Positions 7,738 through 16,688 of a stretch of DNA of 64,000 nt are shown piece after piece; the first letter of the stretch is position 1; each line of letters starts with the position of its first letter. The notes below the pieces were generated by a model. That model did not search any database. It was not told where the DNA came from and saw only the letters and a program-made list of their open reading frames with translations. The translations under genes were made by a program, and so were the position numbers. This stretch comes from Actinobacteria bacterium IMCC26207 (GTDB lineage Bacteria; Actinomycetota; Acidimicrobiia; Acidimicrobiales; Microtrichaceae): positions 1 to 64,000 of the forward strand of contig LCZK01000007.1 of the NCBI GenBank assembly GCA_001025035.1, written 5' to 3'.

Positions 7738-10407
7738 TTAGCGAACAGCGCTTCTGGTCACAGCGCTTCTAGTAACAGCGCTTTCAAGGACGGCGCTCTC
7801 AATTACAGAGTCAAGTTCGGCTGCAACTTTGCTGACTGTCGGCTCCGACAAGAAATCGCGATGGGCGACACCGGGGCAATCAATCAGACGGAACTGCCAT
7901 TGCGCAAGCGATCTGGGGTCTTCACCTGAAGAGGCGCGATCCTTCGCCGCAGCAGTAGCTGCCGCGATGACTGCGACTGAGAAGCTGATTTCGCTCGATC
8001 GGTAGGAGTTCACTGCTGCCTGATGCACTGTTTTTATGTGTTCAGTTCTCTGGGCTGATCCAGCCCGCTTCGGTGCTGGCAAACCACGCTGCAAAAGCCG
8101 ACGGGTTCGCACAACAAATCGATAGCCACGACGTCGGATGAGTTCACGAAGCCCTACTTCGGCCAAAGTATCGAGCGCTGCGTCGCGTCCCTGACGGAAC
8201 CGGAGTCTCGGGGCAACGGTCCAAGGAACCCTCCGGCTAAATGGTGAGGTGTCTAATAGGACCACCAGCGCAATCTCTCGACCAGCTCTCTGCAACTGCT
8301 GAGCTGCCTCGATGGCAGAGATTCCGCCATAGCTAAAGCCACCCAACAGAATCGGCCCGACTGGTTGAAACGCAGCTATCTCGGCAGCGAAATGTCGCCC
8401 CATCTCTTCAACCGTTCGATAGGGATCAGTTTCTCCGTCAACTCCCGGAGCCTGCATTCCGTACACCGGCCTATCGGGATCAAGCTGAGCTATGAGTTTT
8501 CGATAGCCGCGTAGGCCGCCGTTCCCGAGTGGACCCAAAAACAACGGCAGTTTGGAGCCAGCCGACCGCAGCGCATACATCCCAGCTGGCCGCGATTCAG
8601 GCCCGGCTTCCCCGGCTTCAGACTCATCTATGAATGCTGCAATCTGCCCAACCTGGGACTCCTCGAACATGGTGCTCAGTGGTATTTCGACTTGCAGTCG
8701 CTCGGCAATCAGATCGACAAGCTGTAGCGCACCAAGTGAATCGCCACCACAGTCAAAGAAGTCCGCTTGAGTAGAGAGAGGCGCAGTAACGCCAAGGAGC
8801 TCACCGAAAATATGTGCAATCTCTTGTTCAGTTGCGCTGAGCGCAGCAGAGTCAATCGCATGGCTCTCTTCAGACGCGGAGCCAGTACCGGGAGCGGGCA
8901 GCGCTGCACGGTCGATTTTGCCATTTGGTGAAAGAGGGAGTTGATCGAGCACTTCGATCAGGGCAGGAACCATATAAGGAGGCAAGTTCTGCGCTAGGGC
9001 AGCTCGAATTTGTTCCTCGTCAATCTCACATCCCTGACCTGCTACAAGGTACGCAACGAGTTTCGGTTCGCTAGTTCCGATCTGACTCACCACAGTTACG
9101 GCCTCGTTCACAGCTGACAGTTGTAGGAACTGAGCATCAATCTCACCAAGCTCAACCCTTAGGCCACGAAGCTTGACCTGATGATCGAGGCGCCCAAGAA
9201 CTACGACTGATCCGTCTGCATGGGAGCGCGCCTGATCACCCGTGCGATACAAGTTGCCCTTTGGCTCTTCTGCAAAGGGGTCAGGAACAAATACCTCGGC
9301 CGTGAGTTCCGGTCGATGCAGGTACCCGGCAGCAACTCCATCACCGCCGATCCAGATTTCGCCGACTTGGCCAGCTTCCACGGGCTGCATCAGCTCATCA
9401 AGAAGATGCAGACGGGTGTTCCGGATCGGCTGGCCGATGGGAGGACTCGACGTCTCGGAGCGATCGATCAGACCGCCGGTACTAAAGGTGGTGGTTTCGG
9501 TTGGCCCGTACAGGTTCCAAACACGCAGGCTCTGGCTTCGCTGATAGAGCTGCTCAACCAACTCGCGATGCAAGATCTCGCCTGCCAAGGTCACCACTCG
9601 AACCGAGTCGGGTAGCGGGCGATGATGGATGAGTCGAGACATCACAGACGGAGAGGTATTTACTAGCGTGACCCCGAGCTCTGGGCCCACCTCTGCAAGG
9701 GTGAGTGCGTTGTGGACCACAACGAGTGTTCCGCCCCAGGCTAGGGATGCAAAGATCTCAAATATCGATAGATCCCAAGAGAGTGAAGTAGAGAACAGGA
9801 TTCGAGATCGGTCCTCATCAGAGAACGCCTCCCGAGCCCAACGGGCCAGATTGACTGCGTTGCAGTGCCTGATCATCACACCTTTGGGCTGGCCAGTTGA
9901 ACCCGAGGTGTAGAGGAGATAGGCCAGATCTTCTGGGTCGACGCTGTTCGGTTTGGCGGGTTGAGTCTGCGGTTGCAACAGGTCTTCTGGACTCAACAAG
10001 GTGAGCTTGGCTTCATCCAACAGGGCTTCAGTCAAGAGTCCTGATTCGAACAGTTCAGAATCGTAGAAATTAGCAAAGCTCTTGTCGCAGATAACTACTC
10101 GAGCGCTGCAATCAGTAGTCATGAAGCGCAGTCGTTCTTTGGGGTAAGCAGGGTCAAGCGGAACATAAGCGGCACCAGAGGCGAGCACGCCAAGTACCAC
10201 TGCTAACAGTTCGGCGCTTCTGCCCATGCAGATTCCAACGAAGTCGCCGCGACCGACCCCATGTGCACACAACGAGGCCGCTACCTGCTCAGCCTGTTCC
10301 CGAAGTTCGCGGTAGGTGGTCTTCGAACCATCATCAATTGCTAGTGCATCTGGTGTTCGCTCGGCTTGGTCGAAAACCAAGCCATGCAATGTTGATGCGT
10401 TTTCCAC
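7738..10407 (-). CDS. Stand-alone NRPS, adenylation-carrier-thioesterase
   Basis: This 889-residue, three-domain enzyme has an adenylation domain at residues 1-510 (A3 LLYTSGSTGQPKG, A5 NLYGPTE, A7 YRTGD, A8 KLRGLRVELGE, A10 NGKIDR). A carrier domain carries the phosphopantetheine serine in DCGGDSL near 554, and a type I thioesterase lies at about 610-860 (GGFSYGG, serine near 691). There is no condensation domain. The A4 motif WDLSIFE keeps the aspartate that binds the alpha-amino group, so the substrate is probably an amino acid and not a keto acid; the full specificity code was not derived. Start is GTG with a weak site. No MbtH or tailoring gene is adjacent. The last ~15 codons are a short tandem repeat (SAVTRSAVTRSAV). 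The product could be a cyclised or released single amino acid derivative. Confidence 0.88.
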   Translation of the reverse strand: MENASTLHGLVFDQAERTPDALAIDDGSKTTYRELREQAEQVAASLCAHGVGRGDFVGICMGRSAELLAVVLGVLASGAAYVPLDPAYPKERLRFMTTDCSARVVICDKSFANFYDSELFESGLLTEALLDEAKLTLLSPEDLLQPQTQPAKPNSVDPEDLAYLLYTSGSTGQPKGVMIRHCNAVNLARWAREAFSDEDRSRILFSTSLSWDLSIFEIFASLAWGGTLVVVHNALTLAEVGPELGVTLVNTSPSVMSRLIHHRPLPDSVRVVTLAGEILHRELVEQLYQRSQSLRVWNLYGPTETTTFSTGGLIDRSETSSPPIGQPIRNTRLHLLDELMQPVEAGQVGEIWIGGDGVAAGYLHRPELTAEVFVPDPFAEEPKGNLYRTGDQARSHADGSVVVLGRLDHQVKLRGLRVELGEIDAQFLQLSAVNEAVTVVSQIGTSEPKLVAYLVAGQGCEIDEEQIRAALAQNLPPYMVPALIEVLDQLPLSPNGKIDRAALPAPGTGSASEESHAIDSAALSATEQEIAHIFGELLGVTAPLSTQADFFDCGGDSLGALQLVDLIAERLQVEIPLSTMFEESQVGQIAAFIDESEAGEAGPESRPAGMYALRSAGSKLPLFLGPLGNGGLRGYRKLIAQLDPDRPVYGMQAPGVDGETDPYRTVEEMGRHFAAEIAAFQPVGPILLGGFSYGGISAIEAAQQLQRAGREIALVVLLDTSPFSRRVPWTVAPRLRFRQGRDAALDTLAEVGLRELIRRRGYRFVVRTRRLLQRGLPAPKRAGSAQRTEHIKTVHQAAVNSYRSSEISFSVAVIAAATAAAKDRASSGEDPRSLAQWQFRLIDCPGVAHRDFLSEPTVSKVAAELDSVIESAVLESAVTRSAVTRSAVR

Positions 10408-10503
10408 CTCATCAGCCTAAGGGTGCCGAGAAAAAAGCGACCGTGACCAACTCTCTGCGCCAAAGCGCTGTCAAAGGCGCTCAGAATGTGATCCACTGTG
10501 GGG

Positions 10504-10665
10504 ATGCAGGGATTTTTGATTTTCGCCGTATTTGGTGTCGTGCTCATTTTTGCCTTTTTTGCAGTCCTGGGTAAGCGCCGGGACTACGACGCAAACGAGA
10601 CTGAGGCAGACAAACTCAGCGATGCCGACTTTCGGCGCATTGAGTTTGGCGAGGAAGACATCTAG
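10504..10665 (+). CDS. Small single-span membrane protein
   Basis: This short gene of 53 residues begins MQGFLIFAVFGVVLIFAF: residues 2-22 are a membrane segment, then a positively charged KRRD boundary and a very acidic tail ending in FGEEDI. An in-frame GTG lies two codons upstream (10498). The layout, hydrophobic N-terminus then acidic cytoplasmic tail, suggests translation is real. It is divergent from the NRPS gene. No family is known to me. Confidence 0.55.
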   Translation: MQGFLIFAVFGVVLIFAFFAVLGKRRDYDANETEADKLSDADFRRIEFGEEDI

Positions 10666-10729
10666 GTCAGTCCTCACTGTTAGACGCGGGTTCTCACCGT
10701 TAGACCCAGTTCTCAGATCCTGATGCTGT

Positions 10730-11893
10730 TTAGTCTTTGACTTGAAGCTCGGTTCCCTCGGGAGCGTCTTTCGGAGACAGATAGCTCTCATAGCCATCTT
10801 CGCCCGCAACATAGGTCTGCAAGAACGCAATGGTGATGCCATTGGTAATCGCGTGAGCCTCGTCAATCGCGATGAGGTCCTTTGTGCAGCCCTCGAGCGC
10901 CATCTCATTGACTACGTCGATAAACACTTGTGGCAAATTCGGCAGCGTAGCCAAGGAATCTTGGTAGCGGCAGACATCCGTAAAGGACTGATGCCCTGCT
11001 TTGTCAATATCCATGCGAAGCAGCGGACGGCCCGAAATCAGATCCCATGGGCGAGTGGTGTCATTGACAATCGGGGTGGTTGTATCGAGCACACCAGATA
11101 CCAGCAGGCTTGGAATATCAATCGCAGCAAGGGCCTCATCCGAGTTCAGTTCAGAGTACGGGGCCATCACCGCAATCGCCTTGACGCGTTCATCTGCGGG
11201 AACGCTGCCCAACTCGTTGCTATACCCTCCAGCCGTTCCGAGTGTGGTGAACCCACCAAACGAGTGGCCCGTTACGCCGATGCGCTCGGGGTCCATCGTC
11301 CCAGAGAGCGGGTCACCCGGAGTGGCAGAGATTCCGAGCATGGCGGTAATCAAATACTGAACATCTTGGACGCGGTTGAGCGCATTAACTGGCCTTGGCG
11401 TACTGGCACCTGTCACCGAGTCGAGAGCAGTGTTACCGGTGTGGTCCACTGCGACCACAACAAACCCGTGGCTTGCGAGCGCCTCGGTAAACCAAGAGGC
11501 TATGTAGCGCAGACCACCGCTCCCGTGGGAGTACACCACCATGGGGAATGGCCCCGCAGCACTAGCGGGTGCATCGGCTAGCGCTGTCAAAGATGCGAGC
11601 TCGATTCCCGGAATGAACTGGTAGATCGACAATGGCGCAGTCACGCCCTGCTCAACGGGATACCAGACATCTGCAGTGAGTGCTCTGCCACGAGCGGCAT
11701 CGTTGATCTGTACGACTCGTCGGCCAACTTGGTACGGGCCCGGCTGATCAGGAGGAGACACTGCAACTGCTTTCTCGGTGGTGGAACTTCCGGACGAATC
11801 CTGAGCAGCGGTGTCAGTGCTGGAATTTGTGCAACCAGCGAAGAGCGCCGCAGCTAGACACGCAGAGAGAATGAGGGAGGAGATTCGAGACAT
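10730..11893 (-). CDS. Secreted alpha/beta-hydrolase lipoprotein (PAF-AH/dienelactone hydrolase-like)
   Basis: This 387-residue protein has a lipoprotein signal peptide (lipobox LFAGC, Cys 21) and a Ser/Thr linker. The alpha/beta-hydrolase core shows the oxyanion region PMVVYSHGSGG, nucleophile elbow GHSFGG (Ser near 210), acid LLVSGVLDTTTPI, and histidine candidate DKAGHQSF. This pattern is typical of platelet-activating-factor acetylhydrolase-like serine esterases that cleave short acyl esters. It acts outside the cytoplasmic membrane. It faces a short plus-strand gene at its 3' side; an imperfect 20-bp tandem repeat lies between the two stops. The natural substrate cannot be told. Confidence 0.85.
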   Translation of the reverse strand: MSRISSLILSACLAAALFAGCTNSSTDTAAQDSSGSSTTEKAVAVSPPDQPGPYQVGRRVVQINDAARGRALTADVWYPVEQGVTAPLSIYQFIPGIELASLTALADAPASAAGPFPMVVYSHGSGGLRYIASWFTEALASHGFVVVAVDHTGNTALDSVTGASTPRPVNALNRVQDVQYLITAMLGISATPGDPLSGTMDPERIGVTGHSFGGFTTLGTAGGYSNELGSVPADERVKAIAVMAPYSELNSDEALAAIDIPSLLVSGVLDTTTPIVNDTTRPWDLISGRPLLRMDIDKAGHQSFTDVCRYQDSLATLPNLPQVFIDVVNEMALEGCTKDLIAIDEAHAITNGITIAFLQTYVAGEDGYESYLSPKDAPEGTELQVKD

Positions 11894-11914
11894 GGTGGGT
11901 GATCGTAGCCGTGG

Positions 11915-13519
11915 TCAGCCAAAGAACTTCGCGGCACGCTCACCGATCAGGATCGCTGCTGCCGCCGGACCTCGGGACCACGGTCCGGGCAGGATTGAGG
12001 TATCAACCACGCTCAAGCCCGCCAAGCCGTGTACCTGGCACCGAGCGTCAACAACAGCAAATGGGTCGCTGGCAGGGCCCATCGGACAGGTCCCCATCAG
12101 GTGAAACGCCGTGCCGATTCGTTCTGCAATCCACGAATCGAGTTGCGTATTCGAGGCAAGCACAGTTGATTCCGGGCCAAAGAGTTGATCAACCATTGGG
12201 CGAAACTCAGGTGATTCAGCAAATTCTACCGCGATTCGGATTGCAGCTCGAAGCCGCTCCCGGTCAGATTCCTCTTGTAAGTAGTTGTAGCTACTCACCG
12301 GCTGATCCTGCGGATCAGGCGACTGCAGGTGCAGGCTGCCTCGACTCTGAGGAAGGGTCAGAGAAATACGAATACTCAACAGGTCATCCATCGGATCTAA
12401 CCCGGTGACCTGGCCGTAGGGCCGGCGAGTAGGCATGAACTCCAGATCACCTCCAGCAGGTCCAAGGTGAAGGGCCATTTGCATAAAGCTTGACGAAGCA
12501 GGGAACGCAGTAACAGGCACTGGCCTGTACATCAGATCGAGGGTGGGGTGATTCGATGCTCGGTTACCTACTCCAGGAAGATCTGCATGTACCGAGATTC
12601 CCAGACGACGCGAGGCCTCCGCTGCTCCCACTCCCGATAGCAGCAGCAGTTTGGCCGAGCCCTGAGCACCTGCGCAGAGGACTACCTGCTCTGATCGAAT
12701 AACCCGGCTCTTGCCTTCGTGGAGTACCTGCACTCCAACGGCGCGACCCTGTTCGATGACTACCCGCTGCACCGTGCTGTTCTTCCGAATTCTCAGATTG
12801 TTGCGGTCTAGGTTTGGCTGCAGATACGCAGCAGCAGCGTTCACTCGCACGCCGTCAACAATGTTGCATGGCACCGGGCCGATACCCGGCGGGCTGGAAT
12901 TGTTCTTGTCTGGTTCCTCTTGGTACCCACTAGCCAAACAGGCTTGGGTAAACGCGGAACTCACCGGATGCATGGGCTGAACGTCGCGCTGAACAGGAAG
13001 AGGGCCTCTCTGGCCGTGGCCAGGTTGGCTGCCAAAATCAAGGTCCTGTTCAGACCGACAATATGCTTCGAGTACTTCTTGGGGTGACCACAACCCTTCG
13101 GAAGCAGCTGTCAGGCACTCGGCATCTTGTGGTCTGCCGCGAATGAAGTAGCCGCCATTCACTGCACTCGAACCGCCTAACCCGCGACCAGAGAACACCT
13201 CTGCTGGCCTACCTGCCATGAGTTCGACGGTGCCCCTGTCGGCAGTTTCAGAGTGGACTGATGCCTCAAGTGAAAACCCGTCAGCTACCCGATGAGCAGC
13301 CACCGAGGATGGAGCTCGATCAGGGCCGGCTTCTAGCAGTAACACGCTGCGGTCTGTCTGTTCAGTCAAGCGGCTCGCAAGCACCGAGCCAGCCGAACCC
13401 GCCCCAACAATGATGATCTCGTACTCGGCTGAATCTGTCACGGTTGAATCACTTAGGGCTGCCTCAACTACGCGGGAAGGGCCAACGCTAGGCGCTGGCC
13501 CTTCACTCGGCTTATTCAA
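11915..13519 (-). CDS. GMC-family FAD oxidoreductase, MftG-like
   Basis: This 534-residue flavoprotein has an N-terminal FAD-binding motif IIIVGAGSAGSVLASRL, GMC signature GGSSAVNGGYFIRG, second signature LLSGVG, and C-terminal GTCPMG...VVDTSILPGPW with the catalytic histidine region FHLMGTCPMG. The phrasing DGFSLEAS and GGSSAVNGGYF recalls the mycofactocin-associated dehydrogenase MftG, but no mftABCDEF gene is in the window, so this is a resemblance only. The family oxidises alcohols with FAD; MftG is thought to pass electrons from mycofactinol. Start is uncertain: TTG at 13519, or GTG at 13441 just before the FAD motif. Confidence 0.75.
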   Translation of the reverse strand: MNKPSEGPAPSVGPSRVVEAALSDSTVTDSAEYEIIIVGAGSAGSVLASRLTEQTDRSVLLLEAGPDRAPSSVAAHRVADGFSLEASVHSETADRGTVELMAGRPAEVFSGRGLGGSSAVNGGYFIRGRPQDAECLTAASEGLWSPQEVLEAYCRSEQDLDFGSQPGHGQRGPLPVQRDVQPMHPVSSAFTQACLASGYQEEPDKNNSSPPGIGPVPCNIVDGVRVNAAAAYLQPNLDRNNLRIRKNSTVQRVVIEQGRAVGVQVLHEGKSRVIRSEQVVLCAGAQGSAKLLLLSGVGAAEASRRLGISVHADLPGVGNRASNHPTLDLMYRPVPVTAFPASSSFMQMALHLGPAGGDLEFMPTRRPYGQVTGLDPMDDLLSIRISLTLPQSRGSLHLQSPDPQDQPVSSYNYLQEESDRERLRAAIRIAVEFAESPEFRPMVDQLFGPESTVLASNTQLDSWIAERIGTAFHLMGTCPMGPASDPFAVVDARCQVHGLAGLSVVDTSILPGPWSRGPAAAAILIGERAAKFFG

Positions 13520-13558
13520 CCGCCACTTCGTGCAGCGGCGAGTCTTGCAGGGGCAGGC

Positions 13559-14050
13559 TCAGGCCTCGCCACCGTGCAAGGCTTCTTGCAATTCTGCTTC
13601 ATCTGCCTCTGAGAGCGAGGTCTTGATGACGGTGCCACCAAACTTGGACAGACCAGCAGTGGCCTTGTCAGTGGTCATCTGCTCCACAATCAAGAACAGT
13701 GCCGAGGTACCCGGCTTGAGAGCGTCATGAATCTGATCCTGGAATCCCTTGTCGATTGAGGACTTGGTGATCTTGCCCATAATTGCCCCGAGGCCAGCAC
13801 CGAATGCCATGCCGAACACGGGCACGAAGAACAAGATGCCAAAGAGTAGGCCCCAGAACATTCCCCAAGTCGCGCCGGCGCCAACGACATGCTGGTTGGT
13901 GATGGTGCGGTACTTACCGTCATCGGAACGGATAATCGCTGCTACTGCGTCGGGCTGAATGACAAGGTCGGCGGCAAGATGCTGCACCTCGTCCATTGCG
14001 GACATTGCAGTGGTGGTGTCTTCATAGGCAATTGCAATCAGGTCTGGCAT
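13559..14050 (-). CDS. DUF1269 membrane protein
   Basis: The start chosen gives 163 residues (MPDLIAIAYED) because GGAGAG lies eight bases before the ATG at 14050; an in-frame ATG at 14080 would add ten residues. A ferredoxin-like N-terminal part is followed by a Gly-rich double membrane hairpin (WGMFWGLLFGILFFVPVFGMAFGAGLGAIMG split over residues 68-100) and a C-terminal soluble part (GTSALFLIVEQMTTDKA). This is the standard DUF1269 layout. The role is unknown; the family is often stress-related in actinobacteria. Confidence 0.85.
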   Translation of the reverse strand: MPDLIAIAYEDTTTAMSAMDEVQHLAADLVIQPDAVAAIIRSDDGKYRTITNQHVVGAGATWGMFWGLLFGILFFVPVFGMAFGAGLGAIMGKITKSSIDKGFQDQIHDALKPGTSALFLIVEQMTTDKATAGLSKFGGTVIKTSLSEADEAELQEALHGGEA

Positions 14051-14218
14051 TGAACAACTCTCCATCTCAGTGCGAACCATCGTCAGTCCGGCATAGGCAA
14101 GAGTAACGCGCTGAACAGCGGCCCGGCCCGGCGCGAAACTGAACTTTGAGTGAAGGCGCTCAGAAACTCCTGAGAACCGTCTGAGGTTTTTGCTCTGACG
14201 GAACCCGAGGCAGGTCCC

Positions 14219-16009
14219 ATGTCAGTAGCTTGTACCCCTGTGAGAACCCTGCGTGGAGCAACTGTTGTGTTGGCACTAGTGACCTTGGCGAGTTCCTGCT
14301 CGCTTGGCAACTCTGCCGAGAGCACCTCGGCGAGTATGGACTCTGCTCAACGTACCGAAAGCTCAACGGCGCAGAAATCGCTCCCTCCTTCCTCCGAGCA
14401 ACAACCGCTGACCTGGACCAACTGCGCAGATGATCTAGCCGCTGCTGCCGGCTTGGAATGCGCCACGCTGCAGGTACCCATCGATCCCGCTAGCCCCTCG
14501 GGGCCGACCACCGAACTCGCTCTCATCCGCCAACCCTCTACAGGATCGGCATCCGAGCGCATTGGATCACTTGTCATCAATCCTGGCGGCCCTGGTGGAT
14601 CTGGCCTTGAGTTCCTCACCTCAGCCGCCGCTGCCTTCCCCTCTGAACTTACCGACGCATTCGACTTGGTCTCCTTTGATCCCCGTGGTGTCGCCGCAAG
14701 CTCACCTGTTGAGTGCCTTGATGACGCAGCAGCCGAGGAGCAGCTCGCTGGAGACCTTTCCCCGGATACTGCAGAGGAACTCAGCAAGGCCGTGGCTGAC
14801 CAGAAGCAATTTCTGGCTAGTTGTCGAGCTAATTCTGCGGAGTTGCTCACCCACATGAGTACAGCCGATGTTGCCGCTGACTTGGATCAGATTCGAAGCG
14901 CCCTCGGAGACGAGAAGCTGACCTACTTAGGCTTCTCCTACGGAACTGCAATCGGAGCGGTCTATGCAACCCTCTACCCAGAAAACTCGCGAGCACTTGT
15001 TCTTGACGGGTCAGTGAGCCCCAAGTCAACCTCGGAGGAAGAAGCGCTCGCTCAGGCTCAGGGATTCGAAAACACCCTGGCGAACTTCGTCTCAGCATGT
15101 AATGCCGACAAAGGCTGTGCGCTCGGCCCTGACGCCGCAGCAAAAATTGCGGCAACCCGAAACGAACTGAACAAGAAGCCAGTACAGGTCGTTACTCCGA
15201 GCGGAACCCGCACGCTAGGGGTCGACCTTTTTGATATCGGCCTAGCGACCGCCTTGTATGACACGTCGCTTTGGGGAACTGCTGCGGAGGCAATTAGAGA
15301 CATCAACTCTGGCGGCGGCCAACTCATTTTCTCGCTTGTTGACCGGCAGTTGGGCCGCCAGCCAGACGGAAGTTTCGACAACTCAAGTGCTGCGCAGTCG
15401 ATGGTGAGTTGTGCCGACTCAACTGAGCGGCCGACTGCGGAACAAAGCCAGCAAGCCGCAGAGCGAATCCAAGCTGCTGCACCGACCTTTGGGCAAGCCC
15501 TTGGTTGGGCCACCCTGAGTTGCTTGGGTTGGCCCATGGCGGCGAACCCGCTTCCAGAGATCACTGGAAAGGGGTCACCAACCGTGCTCGTTGTTGGAAC
15601 CATCGGCGACCCTGCAACCCCGTATGCCTGGGCGGAAGAAATGACTGCAGCGCTCGAATCTGCAGTGCTCCTCACCTACGAGGGAGACGGCCACACGGCG
15701 TTTCTTCGCGGTGGACCGTGCGTAGACAACGCAGTCGTGACCTATCTGATCGAGTTGACCGTTCCCAAGGTGGGAACCCGTTGTCCGAATAAGGAACAAA
15801 ATCTGAGTTTTGGAGGGCTACGGGACGAGGTGGTCTCTCAGCTAGTTGAAGGGGGCCTCCCGAAGAAGTTGGCCGAATGTGTCATTGACGGCGTCATCAA
15901 AGAATCTGGCTCTGCCGAGTTCAACCGCATGGTGCTCGAAGAAGACGTCGAGAAGCTCTCTCAGCTCGTAACCGCCCAGACCTTGGGCTGCGCCAGCGCT
16001 GGGGACTAG
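14219..16009 (+). CDS. Secreted S33 peptidase, tripeptidyl aminopeptidase-like lipoprotein
   Basis: This 596-residue protein has a lipoprotein signal (lipobox LASSC, Cys 27), then an alpha/beta-hydrolase of the S33/TAP group. Motifs are the oxyanion NPGGPGGSG, nucleophile GFSYGT (Ser near 241), Asp in VGTIGDPATP (near 464), and His in GDGHTAF (near 491), plus the C-terminal TAP-like domain. Four cysteines in the lid and C-terminus could form disulphides, as in Streptomyces SlpD/SlpE. A further ~85 residues follow the usual TAP end (DEVVSQLVEGGLPKKLAECV), an added domain resembling a short helical DUF. It probably trims N-terminal peptides outside the cell. Confidence 0.88.
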   Translation: MSVACTPVRTLRGATVVLALVTLASSCSLGNSAESTSASMDSAQRTESSTAQKSLPPSSEQQPLTWTNCADDLAAAAGLECATLQVPIDPASPSGPTTELALIRQPSTGSASERIGSLVINPGGPGGSGLEFLTSAAAAFPSELTDAFDLVSFDPRGVAASSPVECLDDAAAEEQLAGDLSPDTAEELSKAVADQKQFLASCRANSAELLTHMSTADVAADLDQIRSALGDEKLTYLGFSYGTAIGAVYATLYPENSRALVLDGSVSPKSTSEEEALAQAQGFENTLANFVSACNADKGCALGPDAAAKIAATRNELNKKPVQVVTPSGTRTLGVDLFDIGLATALYDTSLWGTAAEAIRDINSGGGQLIFSLVDRQLGRQPDGSFDNSSAAQSMVSCADSTERPTAEQSQQAAERIQAAAPTFGQALGWATLSCLGWPMAANPLPEITGKGSPTVLVVGTIGDPATPYAWAEEMTAALESAVLLTYEGDGHTAFLRGGPCVDNAVVTYLIELTVPKVGTRCPNKEQNLSFGGLRDEVVSQLVEGGLPKKLAECVIDGVIKESGSAEFNRMVLEEDVEKLSQLVTAQTLGCASAGD

Positions 16010-16035
16010 CTCGTTCTAGTAGTTCAGACGGCCAG

Positions 16036-16305
16036 CTAGTTCAGCAGGCTGGCGAGACCCCAAATGCTTGCCACAGCGCCAATCGAAATCATAATGAGCG
16101 CTCGGCCGATAGGTGCCCGACTCGGGTCCTCTGAATCTGAACTTGGCGGACGAATGAGTGCGAACAAGTTGCCGGCCACCATGGCAGCACCAAAGGCCAG
16201 GACGATCCAAGGCAAAAAGTCATCGCCGAGGAGCAACAAGCCCTCTTCGGCAACTATCCCGCTAGCACTGATCCAACTAGCACTCGGCTGAATCTCTAGA
16301 AGCAA
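16036..16305 (-). CDS. Small two-span membrane protein
   Basis: This encodes 89 residues with a TTG start; AGGGGA lies six bases upstream. Two hydrophobic segments are visible: residues about 31-51 (FLPWIVLAFGAAMVAGNLFAL) and 66-88 (GRALIMISIGAVASIWGLAS), joined by a short polar loop RPPSSDSEDPSRAP. It is convergent with the S33 peptidase gene, 26 bp away. No family recognised. Confidence 0.6.
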   Translation of the reverse strand: MLLEIQPSASWISASGIVAEEGLLLLGDDFLPWIVLAFGAAMVAGNLFALIRPPSSDSEDPSRAPIGRALIMISIGAVASIWGLASLLN

Positions 16306-16688
16306 CTGGATCCCCTATTCGCAGCTGCGAACAGCCTCTACAGAAATATTTAAAGAAATAGCTCAAGTTCTGCTCGGAACTGGCGATAACTAACTTACCG
16401 GTGGTTTCGCCTCCGCCGGTACACAGCAAAGGCACAAGGAGCGGGAGTCTGCAATCTCCCTCCCAAGCATCGCTAATCGTGCTTTCCCAAGCACATACCG
16501 CTGCCGTGGACCCCGCTCCGCCTTTGTGCTCTCAGCGCCGCACCAAGAACCCAAGCAACCAACAGCGGGGTGACAGACTCGGAGCCCTCGCCGTGTGAGA
16601 ATAAGCCACCACGACTCGAGAGCAACTTGGCCATGAACTCCTCCAACCAAAACGTAAGAACTGCGGCGATGTGGCCGATTGGAGCTAG
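16306..16688. other. Intergenic stretch between divergent genes
   Basis: The stretch holds several strong inverted repeats (see the candidate structured RNA at 16432-16529 and a hairpin ACCGGTGG/CCGCCGGT at 16397-16420). No coding frame with normal composition is seen on either strand. Confidence 0.6.
16432..16529. ncRNA. Candidate structured RNA
   Basis: GCACAA (16432-16437) pairs with TTGTGC (16524-16529), and GGAGCGGG (16438-16445) with CCCGCTCC (16512-16519), forming a 14-bp closing stem with one 4-base bulge. Inside it are a perfect hairpin GTGCTT-TCCC-AAGCAC (16479-16494) and GGGAG/CTCCC (16443-16447 with 16456-16460, partly competing with the outer stem). It does not match tRNA, SRP RNA, RNase P or tmRNA consensus as I know them. 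Strand is not determined. Confidence 0.3.

Noticed and set aside
10742..11581. Long plus-strand frame opposite the alpha/beta hydrolase gene
   Set aside because: The minus strand has signal peptide, lipobox and GHSFGG motif; the plus frame has unbalanced Arg-rich composition.
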